DNA from: Rotaria socialis
Lineage: Eukaryota; Rotifera; Eurotatoria; Philodinida; Philodinidae
Assembly: GCA_905331475.1 (NCBI GenBank)
Contig: CAJNYU010001055.1
Location: 62,001 to 126,000 of the forward strand
Direction: 5' to 3'
Length of the DNA stretch: 64,000 nucleotides
Each line of letters opens with the position of its first letter. The stretch's first letter is position 1. Under the pieces are notes generated by a model. It saw nothing but the letters and a program-made list of their open reading frames with translations. It did not search any database and was not told the origin of the DNA. Of this stretch, positions 41,704 to 54,744 are shown one piece after another. The position numbers and the translations under genes are program-made.

Positions 41704-41724
41704 ATATATATATATATATATATA
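41704..41724. repeat. (AT)n microsatellite in the MYPT 5' region
   Basis: AT run directly after a possible splice acceptor (cttgtttatag) and about 35 bp before the start codon. Confidence 0.85.
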
Positions 41725-41758
41725 TTCGTCCATCCAATGTGAATAATAAACTCGATTA

Positions 41759-43797
41759 ATGTTAAGTGGAATAAATCCATTATCAGACGAAGTAAATCGT
41801 CAATCGAGTGCAATAGCCAAACGTCGTGAACAATTACGTCGTTGGGATGAATCAGAGACAAATCGAGAATCATCAAATATTAAAATTTCTCAGCGTGTCA
41901 AGTTTCAGCAAGCTTATGTTTTTTTAGCTGCATGCTCATCAACAGATCGTGATGAAGTTGAAAAGTTATTACAGCGTGGTCTTGATATAAATACATCCAA
42001 TATCGATGGACTTACAGCACTGCACCAAGCATGCATTGACAATAATTTGCTCATGGTAGAATATTTGCTCAATCGTTCTGCCGATATTAATTGTCAAGAC
42101 AATGAAGGATGGACACCTTTGCATGCGGCTGCATCTTGTGGAAATATTGATATTGTCAAGTAAATGTTTTCATTTGAATTCTTCTTGTTTTATTTATTTT
42201 CTAATCGACTTTTATTTATAGATATTTATTATCTCGTGGTGCTACTGTTGATGTTTGTAATAATGAAGGTGAATTACCAATTGATATAGCTGAAGGTGAT
42301 GATATAATTGCTTGTTTGGAAGACGATATGAGAAGAAAAGGTATTGATGATGAACAAGCAAGAAATATCGAACATGAATTAATGCTTAAACATGCACAAG
42401 ATTGGTTAAATAATAATCAAAAAACAAATACAAAATCTTTAGCTGAAACTATTGTACATGCTAGAACTGGTGCTACTGCTTTACATGTTGCTTGTGCTAA
42501 AGGATATTTAGATGTTATTGAGTATGTTATCATAAATATATATAAGGATTTTTTCCATAAAAATGATTTATTTAAAAAAAATATTTTAGTATTTTACTAC
42601 GTGCTGGTGCAAATATTAATTCAGTTGATAATGATGGTTGGACACCATTACATGCAGCTGCACATTGGGATAAACATGATGTTATTAAATTTCTACTTGA
42701 ACGACATGCTGATCTTGATGCAAAAAATTTTGCAGTAAATCTCAATAACTCAAAATAATTTTATTCATAGCTTGATTTAGGGTCAAACACCACTTGATGT
42801 TTGTGATGGTGTCACTTATGAATTGTTAAAAGAATTAAAAGATAAACAAACTCCTGTAAAAGTAAAATATTTCAAAAGATTTATATATTTCAAAATAACA
42901 AAGACGTTTCTTCTATTTCTTTTTAGACACAAGTTAGTGAAACGCCAGATAACGTTCTTTTACCATGGAAGAGAAAGTATATTTGAAAAATTAAACATGA
43001 ATTTTTACTGATTAAATTTCTATTGATTCGTTAAAAGGCCTGCACCTTCTCGACCAACAGATGAACAAAAATCAATTCTTCGATCTGAATCACATAATGA
43101 GAATTTAGGTTTGTTTTGTTTGTTTGTACCTATTTACATTTAGTTGTTGTTTTCTTTTATTCAGAAATAACAAACAAACCTCCTCAGGTATTATTATTTT
43201 AACTGAAAAACTTTTTCTTAAATAAAATGCACGTGCTTGGATTTGTTGTTTAGCCTTGTTTACCCTCAGCTTCCTTACCATTATCAGTAAATCCTGCATC
43301 TGTAGATGAGAATCTATCGAATTGTTCACCTAGTATCAAAGTTCGATTTCGATTTAACATTACGGAATGAAAATTATTATAATATTAATTTATTTAGGAA
43401 AAATTAAGTAATCTTCAACGTTCATTACATGATTTAAGTAATCGATATTTAAAAACAAATCAAGAAGAGGTAAGCAAGTATAAAATGAATTATTTGTGAA
43501 GAAAATATTGAATGTGAATGAATGCGTTTATTGTTTGTGCATGAAAAAGCTTTATTTTATTTATTCTAATAGCTGCCAAATACATCAGCAACAAATAATT
43601 CAACTAGTAATGATCTGAATAAAACAACTATATCGTCATATGATCAACGATCAAAACAAACTTCTGATAAAACAGTATCTAATTCACCTACAACATCAGC
43701 TCGACCAACATTTTTATCAACAAATAAATATTCATTATCAAATTCTCAACGAACGTTTACAAATCCACTTCAATCATTAACCACAAATAATAATAAC

Positions 43798-43839
<42 letters not shown>

Positions 43840-46800
43840 GAATTATCCAGTCGTGTAAGATATACAACAAATGAATTTTAGAAAAAGAAATATTTAAATA
43901 TTTTGCATGACAATGAATTAATGCATGTAGATAAATATCTTTCAATAGAAAAATATTAATTGAACTATTAGAATAAAAAGAATTTCCATTTTCTTTCAAT
44001 AGGAGAACTCAACAATAAATGTCGCTTCATCTCCTACTCAATCATCGGACAATAAAATGAGTCGAAGGTAACTTTAGGATGATCTATATCAAATTTAATA
44101 TATAAAACAAATTCAATCGTTTTTATATAATATATGAGTTAGTTATGTTAGATGATGCTATTTTATTATTCTAGTTTTAGCGAGTCACAGCCAGAGGTGC
44201 CACCGAGAAGGTATTTTCTTTTTTTTCAATTTCTTCTATCGAAGCCTGTAACCAATCAACACATTATCTAACCAAATCTATCACAATTAATACGCACAAC
44301 CTAATCATCTTTTTTTTGCACAGACTAGACCCATAGAGAACAAATTTCAATTAGAGAAGTACAAAAACAAAACACATTTGACAAGGATTCTTTTGCAATG
44401 CATGATTTTACCTTGGCGAAAATTTCTCTATGTTTTTTCTTTTATTTCTATACAAAAACTTATATTTAGATGGGGTATACATGATCGAACAGTGGGTGAT
44501 GGTTCATCATCAACAACTAATAATACAGTTCCATATGTTCGTCGTCGATCAGCTGCTGGTGCTAATGAATCAGCATCAGTGACAGCGTCAACACTTGTTA
44601 GTGTAACAACATCTCTTCCTTCAGTAACATCAACACCAACAACAAATGTAACAGTAACAGCAGCAACACCAACAAATATACTAGACGATTCAACTGGTGG
44701 AAAACGACGTTCAAATGTTCCACCAAGTCGTGATGAAGAAGCTGAAGCACAACGTAAACATCGCTCAGCTCAAGCGCGACGAGAACGACGATCAACACAA
44801 AGTGTTACTGTCGAAGATATAAAAGCAGCTGAACAGCAAATAAAAAATCAACCAACCATTGCTGAAATATCGGCGCCATCATTAATAACAATTCCACAAC
44901 CAGTAACTAATATTGTAGGATCAACGACCAATGTACCTTTATCAAATAATAAAATTGGTGCGCCATCAACACCATCTTTAAGTGCTGAACATGATATTGA
45001 AACTGAACGATTACAACGAGTCATAGAAGAAAAAAAAGAAAAAGCAAGAAAAGCAAGTGGTGGAAACGAGGTAAAATAAAATTATGCATAGATATCTAAC
45101 GTTGATTCTTCATTGAGTTTTTCTTATTTTCTTTTCTCAACATGGCTTTTTTTTCTTTTGTTGTGTTTGTTTGTACAATTGACTAAGATTACCAAAAAAC
45201 ATGCGCTTTCAATTATTGACCTCCAGGGATAAAAAAAAAGAAGAAAAATGATGGATGTGCATTTGTGTAGCTACAATAAAAAAAATATACACAGAAAAAT
45301 TTCATCTTTCATTCGTTTAGCGATGCTCGGCTTCGTTATCATAAGTTTTTTTTGTTCTCTTTCTTTTTGCGACGATACTTTTATTTTTTTTCCTTTCGTT
45401 GCCTTATCGCAGTCTATGAATCAGTACGAAGTGTATATGTATATTTATATATATATGTAATAATTCAGCATTCTCTATATATATACGTTCGTCTATGTAG
45501 ATTTCTTCTTCTCGTTCGTTGCTTTTTCTATATAATATACTCATTCTCTTTTTCTCTTAATATACATAAATGCACACACACGCACACACACAAATATATA
45601 TATATATATTTATATTATTAATAGGATATTGTTGAGACGACTGTTGACGCATCTTCTTCATTTGCTGGCTCACGTCGAGTACGATCAAGATTTACATCGA
45701 CTGATACTGACAGTAAGAAAAAACAAAAAATTAACCTATTAATCATAACATATTTTTATAGATATTGTCCCATCAATCACAGCTAACGATTCATTGAATC
45801 TTGGTGTTAGTAATTCGTTAGATTCCCAACAACAACAACAACCACGACGACGAACTAATCGTGTACATAATCAACGAAAAAACACTGGAAGAATTATTTG
45901 GAACGACGTACGTTTATCGCGTTGTTTTTTTTCTTTTTATTGATGAGAATATCTTCATGTTTTAAGGAGACAAAAGAAGTAGAAATTCGTGATGATTCAA
46001 ATGATTTAGTTCCAAAAACATCATATCAACAAACATCCATTGAAGAATCTCATCGATCAGACGATCAAAAATTACAAGATAACGCTCAACAGTCAACATC
46101 AAATAGTGTTGCGCTTGGTTCACGCGGTCTTATATCCCGATTTGAAAATATTCCCCCATTATCATCATCAACAACTAAAGAATCGTTAACAAATCTATCT
46201 CCAACATCTCCATCATCTTCTTCGTCAACATCACGAACTAGTCGTTCACAGAGTCAAGATCCATCGCGAAAATCTTTATCAGCAACAACTTCGTTACCAC
46301 CACCACCGCCATCATCATCATTATCATCAACGTCATCATCAGCCACAACCACAACCACAACCACCACAACAACACCAACGAATCCAAATACAGCTATGAA
46401 TGGTATGGCTTCGTCAACGCCATTTGCACTAAAAAAGGATTCTAAAGAAAATACTGCTTTATCTACTGGAATATCAGCAACAAATAATGATACATTCGCA
46501 ATCAAACGAGTAAACATTTATTTTATTATTGTAGTTTATATCTATTTATCTTTCTTTTTTTATTGTATAGTTATACGAGGATGCTAAACGTAAGGTCGAT
46601 GAATTAACACAAAAAGTTGATCGATTAGAAAGAGATATTGCTGAAAGAGATCAAATGATCGAAAAGCTCGTATGTTTTTCGTTAGATTTTTTTCTCTGTT
46701 AATTATCAAAAACTTTTCCTTATTTATTTAATAGAAAACGTCACAATATATTGAATCATCACTTGATAAACGAGTAAGATACTTTTTTTCTTCTAGATTA

Positions 46801-47721
46801 GATAATTACTACTCAAAATATTATTGTTTTTATTTCGAATAGTATTTCATGAGTCTATAAAGTCACCTTATAGATCAAAAAGATCTAATTGGTATATTTC
46901 TATGTTTATTCTTATAGTTATTTAACATATGATTAATCTAAACGATTTAAAATAAAGAAAAGTCTTGGTTAAGGTATTCAATTTAATGTGTTCTATAATA
47001 ATGACTATATTTATTGACATTGAGAAAAAAAGTGGCGTCTAATCGCACCTTTTTGTTTTAGTACATAAATCATCTGTTTCCCTCGTTCGGAATATTGTAG
47101 CATGATACATCAATATATTTTCTTGTATCAAGTATCTGCTGCTGATGTATCGTCGGCTTTTACAGAGACTAATCTATCGGTAGTTGCACAAACAAGTGTG
47201 TAACACGACAAGTGATTTGAATCAAAAAAAGAAAAGAAATGTATAATAGTTCGTAATTTTAATGTACTGTTTAGAAGTTTTGAAATTTAACAAAATCACA
47301 TTCAAAAATATAGTGAGATGAATTGTTTTAAATAATCTGTAAGAGATAGACATTTTCATCTCATAAAAATTATAACAGAGTTACGAATGAATGAGAATGA
47401 ACTATTTACATCTAGAACACAAAAACTTCGACAAATTGTTTCTTTTACAAATGCATAATTTTGTTCAATAATGATCAAAATTTCAAAATAAAATACTGTA
47501 TTTTCTTCTATTTATCTATAGGAAAAACGAGCATATGAACGAAAGATATCAGAATTAGAAGAAGAATTAAAAGTAACGCAAACATTCATTCGGTTGTTTA
47601 ATAATTTGATTTTTGTTTTATTGTGGTTGTTTAGAAAATGGACTCAATCAAAGCAGATAATACACGTTTGAAAGAAGAAAATGCTGCATTGATTCGTGTC
47701 ATCAGTAAACTTTCGAAATGA
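41759..47721 (+). CDS. PPP1R12A: Myosin phosphatase targeting subunit (MYPT, PPP1R12 family), 1086 aa, 20 exons
   Basis: Exons: 41759-42159, 42222-42521, 42590-42734, 42781-42855, 42927-42976, 43038-43108, 43165-43187, 43254-43340, 43398-43469, 43573-43854, 44003-44067, 44175-44210, 44470-45070, 45625-45712, 45762-45907, 45967-46509, 46571-46669, 46735-46773, 47522-47572, 47635-47721; every phase agrees. It brings PP1 catalytic subunit to myosin. The PP1-binding RVKF (residues 46-49) follows KRREQLRRWDESET as in MYPT1. Ankyrin repeats follow: DGLTALHQACIDNNLLMVEY, EGWTPLHAAASCG, GATALHVACAKGYLDVIEY, DGWTPLHAAAHW. The inhibitory Rho-kinase site is kept as RRSTQSVTVEDI (Thr645). The C-terminus is a coiled coil ending DNTRLKEENAALIRVISKLSK, the leucine-zipper end. 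An 18-residue poly-Asn tract lies in exon 10. Exon 7 has only 23 nt. Confidence 0.95.
43785..43838 (+). repeat. Coding (AAT)n tract, 18 Asn codons
   Basis: Within MYPT exon 10; AAT repeated with two AAC interruptions. Such runs are usually length-variable. Confidence 0.9.
45571..45608. repeat. (CA)n(TA)n in MYPT intron 13
   Basis: Compound dinucleotide run shortly before the acceptor of exon 14. Confidence 0.85.
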
Positions 47722-48428
47722 AAACAAAACAAATAAAAAACAAATCTTGTTTTTTCTTTTGTGTGCGTGTGCTCCAGAGTGCTTCTTTTTTCTCTTTTTC
47801 TCGTGTTGTTGTGCAATAGAGCCTTTCGTTTTTCTTTTTTGTATTACTCTAATGCTACTATATATAACTTTAGTCACTTGGTGCTACGGATACTGAGACG
47901 CGCTGGCAAAACAGTGAGACAAAAACACAAAAAAACTAAACAAAGAATGTTTTGCATCGAAGTCTCGTTATGTGTGAAAAAAATGAACTTTTGTTTATCT
48001 TCTTCTCATTTGAATAATAATAATAATATAAGAAACATGTCATAGATTACAAATCTTATTATTCTACATTTTGAACTTCAGAATGTAAGGTCTTTTTTCT
48101 TCTTCTTCTCATTATCTTTCTCGTGGATTTATATCATATATTGTATGCCTTAGACACAAAGTCGAGTGTGTGTGTGTGNATTATACATTTCTTTTCTTTT
48201 TTTGATTCAAATCACTTGTCGTGTGTGTGTGTGTGTGTGTGTGTGTCTTTCTTTCTCACATTTTTCTGCTCTCTCATGTATTTTATATCTCGCTTTCTGT
48301 TTTTTTTTGCAATCAAAAAATACAGCACACGCACACACATTTAATTATGAAGCCAAAGTACAATAAAAGAAATTTTCTCTTTTTGCAGAATATTAAAAAA
48401 AAGAAAATAAATAATAAGTAAAGTAGAA
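47722..48428. other. MYPT-PHF14 spacer
   Basis: Pyrimidine-rich DNA with TG runs and an N at 48179. A clear acceptor-like site, ctctttttgcag, ends at 48388, about 40 bp before the PHF14 ATG, suggesting a 5' UTR intron or a trans-splice acceptor. The overlapping frames here are low complexity. Confidence 0.55.
48168..48246. repeat. (TG)n microsatellites with an undetermined base
   Basis: TG runs at 48168-48178, ending in an N, and at 48221-48246. Confidence 0.85.
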
Positions 48429-51400
48429 ATGTCCAGTGAAGAGAATAATACAGCTGCTGAATCTGTAGCAAATCCGGTATGTTTTATATGTTTGTATGCA
48501 TGGACTTTTGTTTATTCGTCTTTTTATTTAATTAATAGTTAATAGCAGAAACCAAAATATGTTCGATTTGTTTATTGAGTGGAAGGTAAAATAAGAAATA
48601 AAATATTTCATCGAGAAATTATATTATCGATTTTTAATATTTAGTACTGATGATAATGATCCGATTGTTTATTGTGATCGTTGTGGAGTTATTGTTCATG
48701 AAAGTAAAAAATAAATGTTTTCTTTATTTGTTTTTGTTCATTCATTCAAGGAAATATTTAGGTTGTTATAATGCCGATACATTAGATGATAAATCATCAG
48801 ATTCATCATCACCGTCTGAATATTGGTTTTGTACACCTTGTTTAGCACATGTTGATGATCCAGTAAGAATAATATTGATTTTATTTTCACTCATATTGAA
48901 TATAATTAGACATGTGCATTATGTCCAACGAAAGACCATTGTCAGGCATTTTGGCCAACTCTAGAATCAAGTTGGGTTCATGTTGTTTGTGCGCTTGGTG
49001 TTCCTGGAGTTTTATTCTATGATGAACTTTATTATACTCCTGTAGATTTATCGAATATATCATCTCAAAAGTTTGGAAATAAGGTTTTAATTAATTAATT
49101 TAGTGTTTCGATTTGATAAATTTTCCTATTTGATTTACTTTAGTCGTGTCATCTATGTGAATCACGATCAGGTGTATGTGTTTCGTGTGATGCTGGTTTA
49201 TGTCCAAATGCATTTCATTTGTCTTGTGCCAATAAATATGGTTTATTACAAATTCGAGGCGAATTGGTTAGTTAAATTTTACGTGCATACAAATTTTCGC
49301 AAAGAAATTAAATTCCAATGAAGATAAAATAATATCTAACATGTTGATTTTAATAGATATAATATGCTCGACAGAAAATATTCTCTTCGTAAGATGACAT
49401 TTAGTACATAAGTAAAAACAGATGTGTGTGTAATAATAGATACGAAGGATAGGTTAGCACTGATTTCTTTTTGTTATTGTACGTGGATTGTTCCTTTGTT
49501 TGCAAGTCTTTCAATGAAATAGGGCTTTTAAACAATCATAAAGATGTAGGAATTCTCTTCCGTTCGTGAAATTAAAGAAAACCTGTCGAGATTAACAAAA
49601 ACCATTTCATTTTACAGTTTGTTGACATGTAGAACAATATATTCGATACGATCTATTTTTAGTTCGAATTTTTAGTGTATCATCATTTGAAAAAAGAAAA
49701 GGAAATAAATATGATTCATTTTTTAATTCTTTTAGTCAAAAATTGAATGTGAATTATATTGCGTAACTCATCAATCATCATCAAATACATATAAAACAGT
49801 TCAAAGAAATTATACAATCTGTGAAGTACAACAAAAACAATTAGATCATAGAGATAAACTAAATGTTTGTTGAATTCTATTTTGAACATGAACAAAACTG
49901 TATCCATGTACTCTTATTTATCTTCAGGAACACATTACTCAAATTTTAGTTGATCATTGGTCGTTATATAAAAAACGTAGCGAATCATTTCCAAGATTAC
50001 CAAAACCAGCTAAAAGTCATCTTGCACGGTACGAGAAAAAGAAATTATTTTTAAGAAAAAGAATTTAAAATGCATTGTTTTTGAAAAGATCATTAATGGT
50101 TGACCCAGTGGCATTGAAAAACTTTTTTGACAAAGCTCAACGTCTACGACCAAATCAATCGGCAACACTGCCAAATAATTTCGATCTCACATCAACAGAT
50201 ACAAATGCTCTTCTTGCATTTACAGCAAATGAAGAAGAACTTGGTCAGATTCGAGAACGTATTACAGATGCAGAAAATAAACTTTCTCAATTGGAGTCAA
50301 TATCAAGCGATAAACAATTAAAAGAAGAACATAAAAAAGTTGAATTTTTTCATTTATTTTGTTGAAAATGCTTTTTCAAAGCAAAAATGTTTCGATTGAT
50401 TTAGCTTGAAACTGAACTTAAAAAAGAATACGAAACATTAGCTTCTTCAACTGAACGATACAATGAATATCTGGAAATATTTAAACTCTATAATTGTCAA
50501 TTAAAAGATGATACAATAAATCAATTATTGAATATTAAATTACCACAACGATCTTCAACAGTAGCAACAATAGAAAATGATTGGTTTGTCACTTTTTATA
50601 TAGATAGTTGCTTTGGTTTTTTTCAGAAACTATTTTTGAATTTAGTTGTTCAGTATGTAAACAAATCGATCGATCAAATCAAACGATCAAATGTTGTCAA
50701 TGTCATTTAGCATTTCATGGTAATTGTTTAACACCAGCAATGCCCGCTAAGACCTTATCACTAATGTTATCGGCTAGTAAGAAATATGATTGGTAATATT
50801 GTCAGTTTTTATTTTTCACTCAATTTGTTTTTCTTTGTTGTTTGAAGGCAATGTGCTGCTTGTGTGAATGTACAGCAAGAAGAGCTTGATCAATGTAATG
50901 TTAATATTGATGAGCCTCGTCAGATACGGCCGAGACGCACAAATGAACTTGTTTTACGCGAAACAGTTATCAAAGTAAGTTTATACTAGGATAAAAATCT
51001 TTAATATTTCATTACTCTAGTTTGGTTCAAGAAAACGAAAACAAGATTCAGATTTTAATTCTAATTCCAATAATAATAAAAATGATAATGAAAAAGAAAC
51101 AATAAAGAATAAAAAAACAAAATCATCCAAAGATGAATCGATTATAAAATCAAAGCGAACAAGTTCAAAAATTGATTCATCATCGTCGTCATCATCAAAA
51201 GAAGTAATAGACACAAAACCAGATGGTGAAAAATCGACGACGAGCAAAAGTCGAACATCAGTCATTAAACAATTATTCACTCGAAAAACAGCTGATTTTA
51301 TTCCTGAATCATTACCGAAACGAACTTCTTCAGCAGCAAGAAAAAGGTTTAAACATTGTTCAAGCCTTTCTTTCATAAAACAGAGAAGTCTCAATATCTT

Positions 51401-53364
51401 CGATGTTGTTTTAAAAAAATCGTTTAAAGAAGTCTAAAATTGATAATAGATTTCAATTCTTTGCATACCAATAATTCACAACTTGCCGTGTTGTGCGATT
51501 CAATTGTTTGATCTTTATTAAATGTGTACGAAAGGTTGTACTCACTCTCGTTGAGAATTCAGATCATGTAGTGCGTGCTGTAGTTTGGAAATTGTGCCAT
51601 CAGTTAAGACAGTCTCTATTATTTAGACTATTGTTCAAGTATGTTTTGAGATACACTGTTGTAATCACAGAAGTATCATATAACTCGATTGAATTGAATT
51701 AAATTCTATTTTTTTCGAAATTTTAACTTTCTTTTTTCAGTTAATATATCTGTAGATATTAGCTTTGAGGAATAGTTCATTTCAATGAGTAAAGCTCGAA
51801 CATAATCAAACGTGAAATCCTACTTTTTTTTTGATTATTTCAACTTTCTTCTACTAAATATTTAACAATAAAGCATCTAGGGAATTGAATCTAAATGTCC
51901 TGATCGAATATCTGTTTATTCTGAAAGTAAAAAGTGATCTACACAATCTTTTAGATCTGTAAAAGGTTCTGTGTTTTGTCCAATCATCCAAGCCCTGATA
52001 AAAGATTTTAGACAGGAGAAAACGCTTTTAAGGGCTATATCAGAACCTCTATTTTTTTTTACAAAGTTTCGACCATCGGATAACACATAGAATCCCTTGA
52101 AGATTTAAAAGGTAATGTAGATCTTATACTTTCAGAGATATTTCGATTAACTCGCTTGAAATTGAATTCTAAGAAATTTTCACAGCTACTCTAATATAAT
52201 GATGATTTTCTATAGGTTCATAAAGCGTCCTAAGAATTTTCGTTGAGCAATTTCCGAAAGATTTTGAAAAAGAAAAGGTTTTCCTAAAAGTAAACAATAA
52301 ACTACTTAATCTAGTTCTTCTATCAAATGATACTTTCGTAGTAAATCTATTAATTCAAATACTCCTACTTTTAGGTTTATATTTATTTATTTATAAACAG
52401 ATCAACTAACTGTATAAATAAATATTTTTCTTTCTGATCAATAGTGAAAGGATTAATGAGAAGACTCATTTATATGCATTCTTGATATTTTTCTAGCTTA
52501 AATCATTATTTTGTTTTTATGTAGTTCTAATGCTCAAAAGTCTCCGCGAATATCAATTAAAAAGTCACCGAAACCGAAATCGACTGGTAAATAGGAAAAT
52601 AAAAACAAGTGATTAACTATTTTGAAAAATAATTCTCTATTAGATTCACCAGCAACTCCTGTTCGATCAAAATCTTTAGCTATCGAACATCGAACACCGA
52701 CAATATTTAAACAAAAAGCCTTATCGGTTCCAGTAACAAAGCCTGAGAAGAAGAAACGTAAAACAACAAAAGATCCATTGTCAATATTTAACTTCGATGA
52801 TGAGGATGAAAATGCCGATGAAACTATTGAATTGCGTTCATCAATAACACATAATGACAATGATAAGAAAGCAAAAAAGAGCAAAAAAGTACATGATGAT
52901 CAAGAAAGACAAGAAACTAAATTGAATCGAACACATAAACGTTCAACATTAATCATTTCGAATAACGTTCCATCGGATGCTCGATGTAAAGAGTGCTCAA
53001 ATCAAGGAAAAAATGAAACAATGACCGAGTAGATCACAATTTATTTATCTTTTATTAATTAAACTTTTGTATAAAAATTATTTTTAGTTGCGATCGATGT
53101 AAAAATTACTATCATTTTATTTGCTGTACTCCACCATTATCATCGTTTCCTAAGCGACGTAATTATAGTTGGACATGTCATCGATGCAATGACGATAATG
53201 AAAATGAATCGTCAAATGAAATTTTAATCACATCATCACCAAAAGTTAATATCTTACTATTTTCTTTCTAATATAGCTACTATTAATTTTATGGTTTTTT
53301 TCAGAGTTCACGACGAGAGCGTAAAAGTCATAATCGTCATAACGATAAAGAATCTTCAAATTAA
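48429..53364 (+). CDS. PHF14: PHD finger protein 14, 824 aa, 17 exons
   Basis: Exons: 48429-48476, 48539-48585, 48645-48703, 48762-48862, 48910-49083, 49144-49266, 49736-49864, 49928-50028, 50089-50338, 50405-50583, 50646-50792, 50848-50974, 51021-51346, 52525-52586, 52644-53028, 53088-53244, 53305-53364; phases agree. A PHD finger (CSICLLSG, YCDRCGVIVHESCY, WFCTPC) runs directly into an extended PHD (CALCPTKDHCQAF, WVHVVCALG, CHLCESRSGVCVSCD, AFHLSCANKYG), about residues 23-240. A coiled coil follows. A third finger (CCSVCK, CHLAFHGNCL, DWQCAAC) lies at about 404-460, then a basic Ser-rich linker, and a fourth finger (CKECSNQG, CDRCKNYYHFICC, WTCHRC) at about 735-790. This arrangement is that of PHF14, a nuclear histone-binding protein. 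Compared with vertebrates the acidic N-terminus is nearly absent. The acceptor of exon 11 was chosen by phase. AATAAA lies at 53490-53495. Confidence 0.93.
51347..52524 (+). other. Long intron 13 of PHF14 with an old inverted repeat
   Basis: This 1178-bp intron is much longer than most in the gene. Between about 51905 and 52165 two arms can be matched in inverted orientation (atcgaatatct..ctgaaagta..gatctaca and its complement), heavily diverged, around AAGCCCTGATAAAAG / CTTTTAAGGGCT. It looks like a decayed foldback element. Confidence 0.45.
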
Positions 53365-54744
53365 TACTTTAATGTGTCTATATCTATGTGTCTGATTCTA
53401 AATATTGTCACGTGTTGTGTTTCTTTTTGTATACTAAATATTATAATTGATTTTTGTGCAAAAATGAATATTCCATTTAATCACTTATTAATAAAAGTGT
53501 TTATTGAGAAAAAATTCATTCACATTATTGTCTACATACTTTTGCATTGAATCCCTCTTGAAGCAACTTGAAAAAAACGATCAGAAACATTATTATTACG
53601 TGATGACTTCAACTTTCGTTTTACGTATTGATTTTGATGATATAGTGCGCGCAAACAAACTGATTATCTTGATAGTTTATATTACTAAGAATTCTTCATA
53701 ATTTTTTCATTGAAATAAAGTATTCGTACAATCATTATTGAGTTTTTCGAATGTTTAATATTCACAATACGAACTTTCGTAGAAATAATCAACTGAAATA
53801 AGTCCGTTCGTGAATTATAAATTATATCATTTAATGAAGCATATTCATACATCTTTTTGAACAAGACAATTGCTTATTAGCCACAAAATTTTATAAACTA
53901 TTCTATTATTACTATCATTCAGCTTTTTCTAGTTTCAACAACAATTGATATTAAATCACAAATTTTAATTAGCTGAGCTGATTCAAAGTCACTTATCGGA
54001 CTCTTAGAAAAGAATCTTTTAATATAAGTGCATCCAATGAGTTGAATATTGATGAATACATAAAGATGCTCCTAGTGTATTCGTCAACTTGTTATAAAAA
54101 AAACTTCAGAGACATTTAGTATTTTTTATTTGTGATACTTGATATTAAAGAATACTTGTTCGAGTTTTATTTATGAACATCTATAAAAATAATACTTGGA
54201 AACCATGCGTGTATGCAATTCGGAAATGCTTAAGACATGTGTCAGGATGGATTCGATGGATTCAGCGTACTTAAGTAGAAAATAAATGGTCGGAAACATT
54301 TACAAATCTGTGATTCGCGGATAAAAGTATAACTTACAAAAATGTTACATTTATCAATTAAGTTTTTTGTTTTGAAATAAATTTATACTATCCCTATTAT
54401 ATTGAACTGAATATTGTCTTTCCGAATGACTTGAACCCGGCAAATATTGGCGCTAAACTCTTGGTTAACTATTTGGTTTACAATGTGTTGTAACTGGAAC
54501 AGATTTACAGTGGCTTAACATTTCAACACCATTGACTGTACTCTAAATACCATTCTATCACAGTATACTGACAGTGTATGAACAACTATTCGATATGAGT
54601 TGCCTTGGGCAACTATCGAATATGACCAACAGGAATAGGTTAATTCTGATTTTTACAAGCAGATAAAGGCTGCTCTATCTAGATTTTATTCTAACTTAGT
54701 TAAAAATGAACTATTTCGAAATACAGTAAAAAAAATGAATAGAA
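53365..54744. other. Intergenic, nothing recognised
   Basis: Begins with the PHF14 3' UTR and poly(A) signal. The frame at 53504-53701 lies beyond it, is short and has no motif. Confidence 0.55.

Larger units (their letters stand above)
37578..41758. other. 4.2-kb gene-free stretch
   Basis: AT-rich DNA with no supported frame apart from the bHLH poly(A) signal region at its start. It contains a 30-bp tandem duplication at 39952-40011 and an AT run just before the MYPT start. Confidence 0.55.

Noticed and set aside
45248..45621. Overlapping frames in MYPT intron 13
   Set aside because: They lie inside an intron defined by in-phase, conserved flanking exons and consist mostly of Phe/Tyr/Ile from T-rich and TA-repeat DNA.
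46254..46517. 87-codon minus-strand frame rich in Val and Asp
   Set aside because: It is the antisense shadow of the Thr/Ser-repeat coding part of MYPT exon 16.
47133..47203. Possible extra exon in MYPT intron 18 (frame reading SAADVSSAFTETNLSVVAQTSV)
   Set aside because: This frame needs a phase-1 donor, but exons 17 and 18 end in phase 0; the phase-0 reading gives a short, unconserved tail. Vertebrate MYPT1 has a zipper-removing exon in a similar place, so it was considered, but there is no support here.
51017..51394. 125-codon minus-strand frame
   Set aside because: Antisense of PHF14 exon 13, whose AAA/TCA-rich codons give a long open antisense frame.
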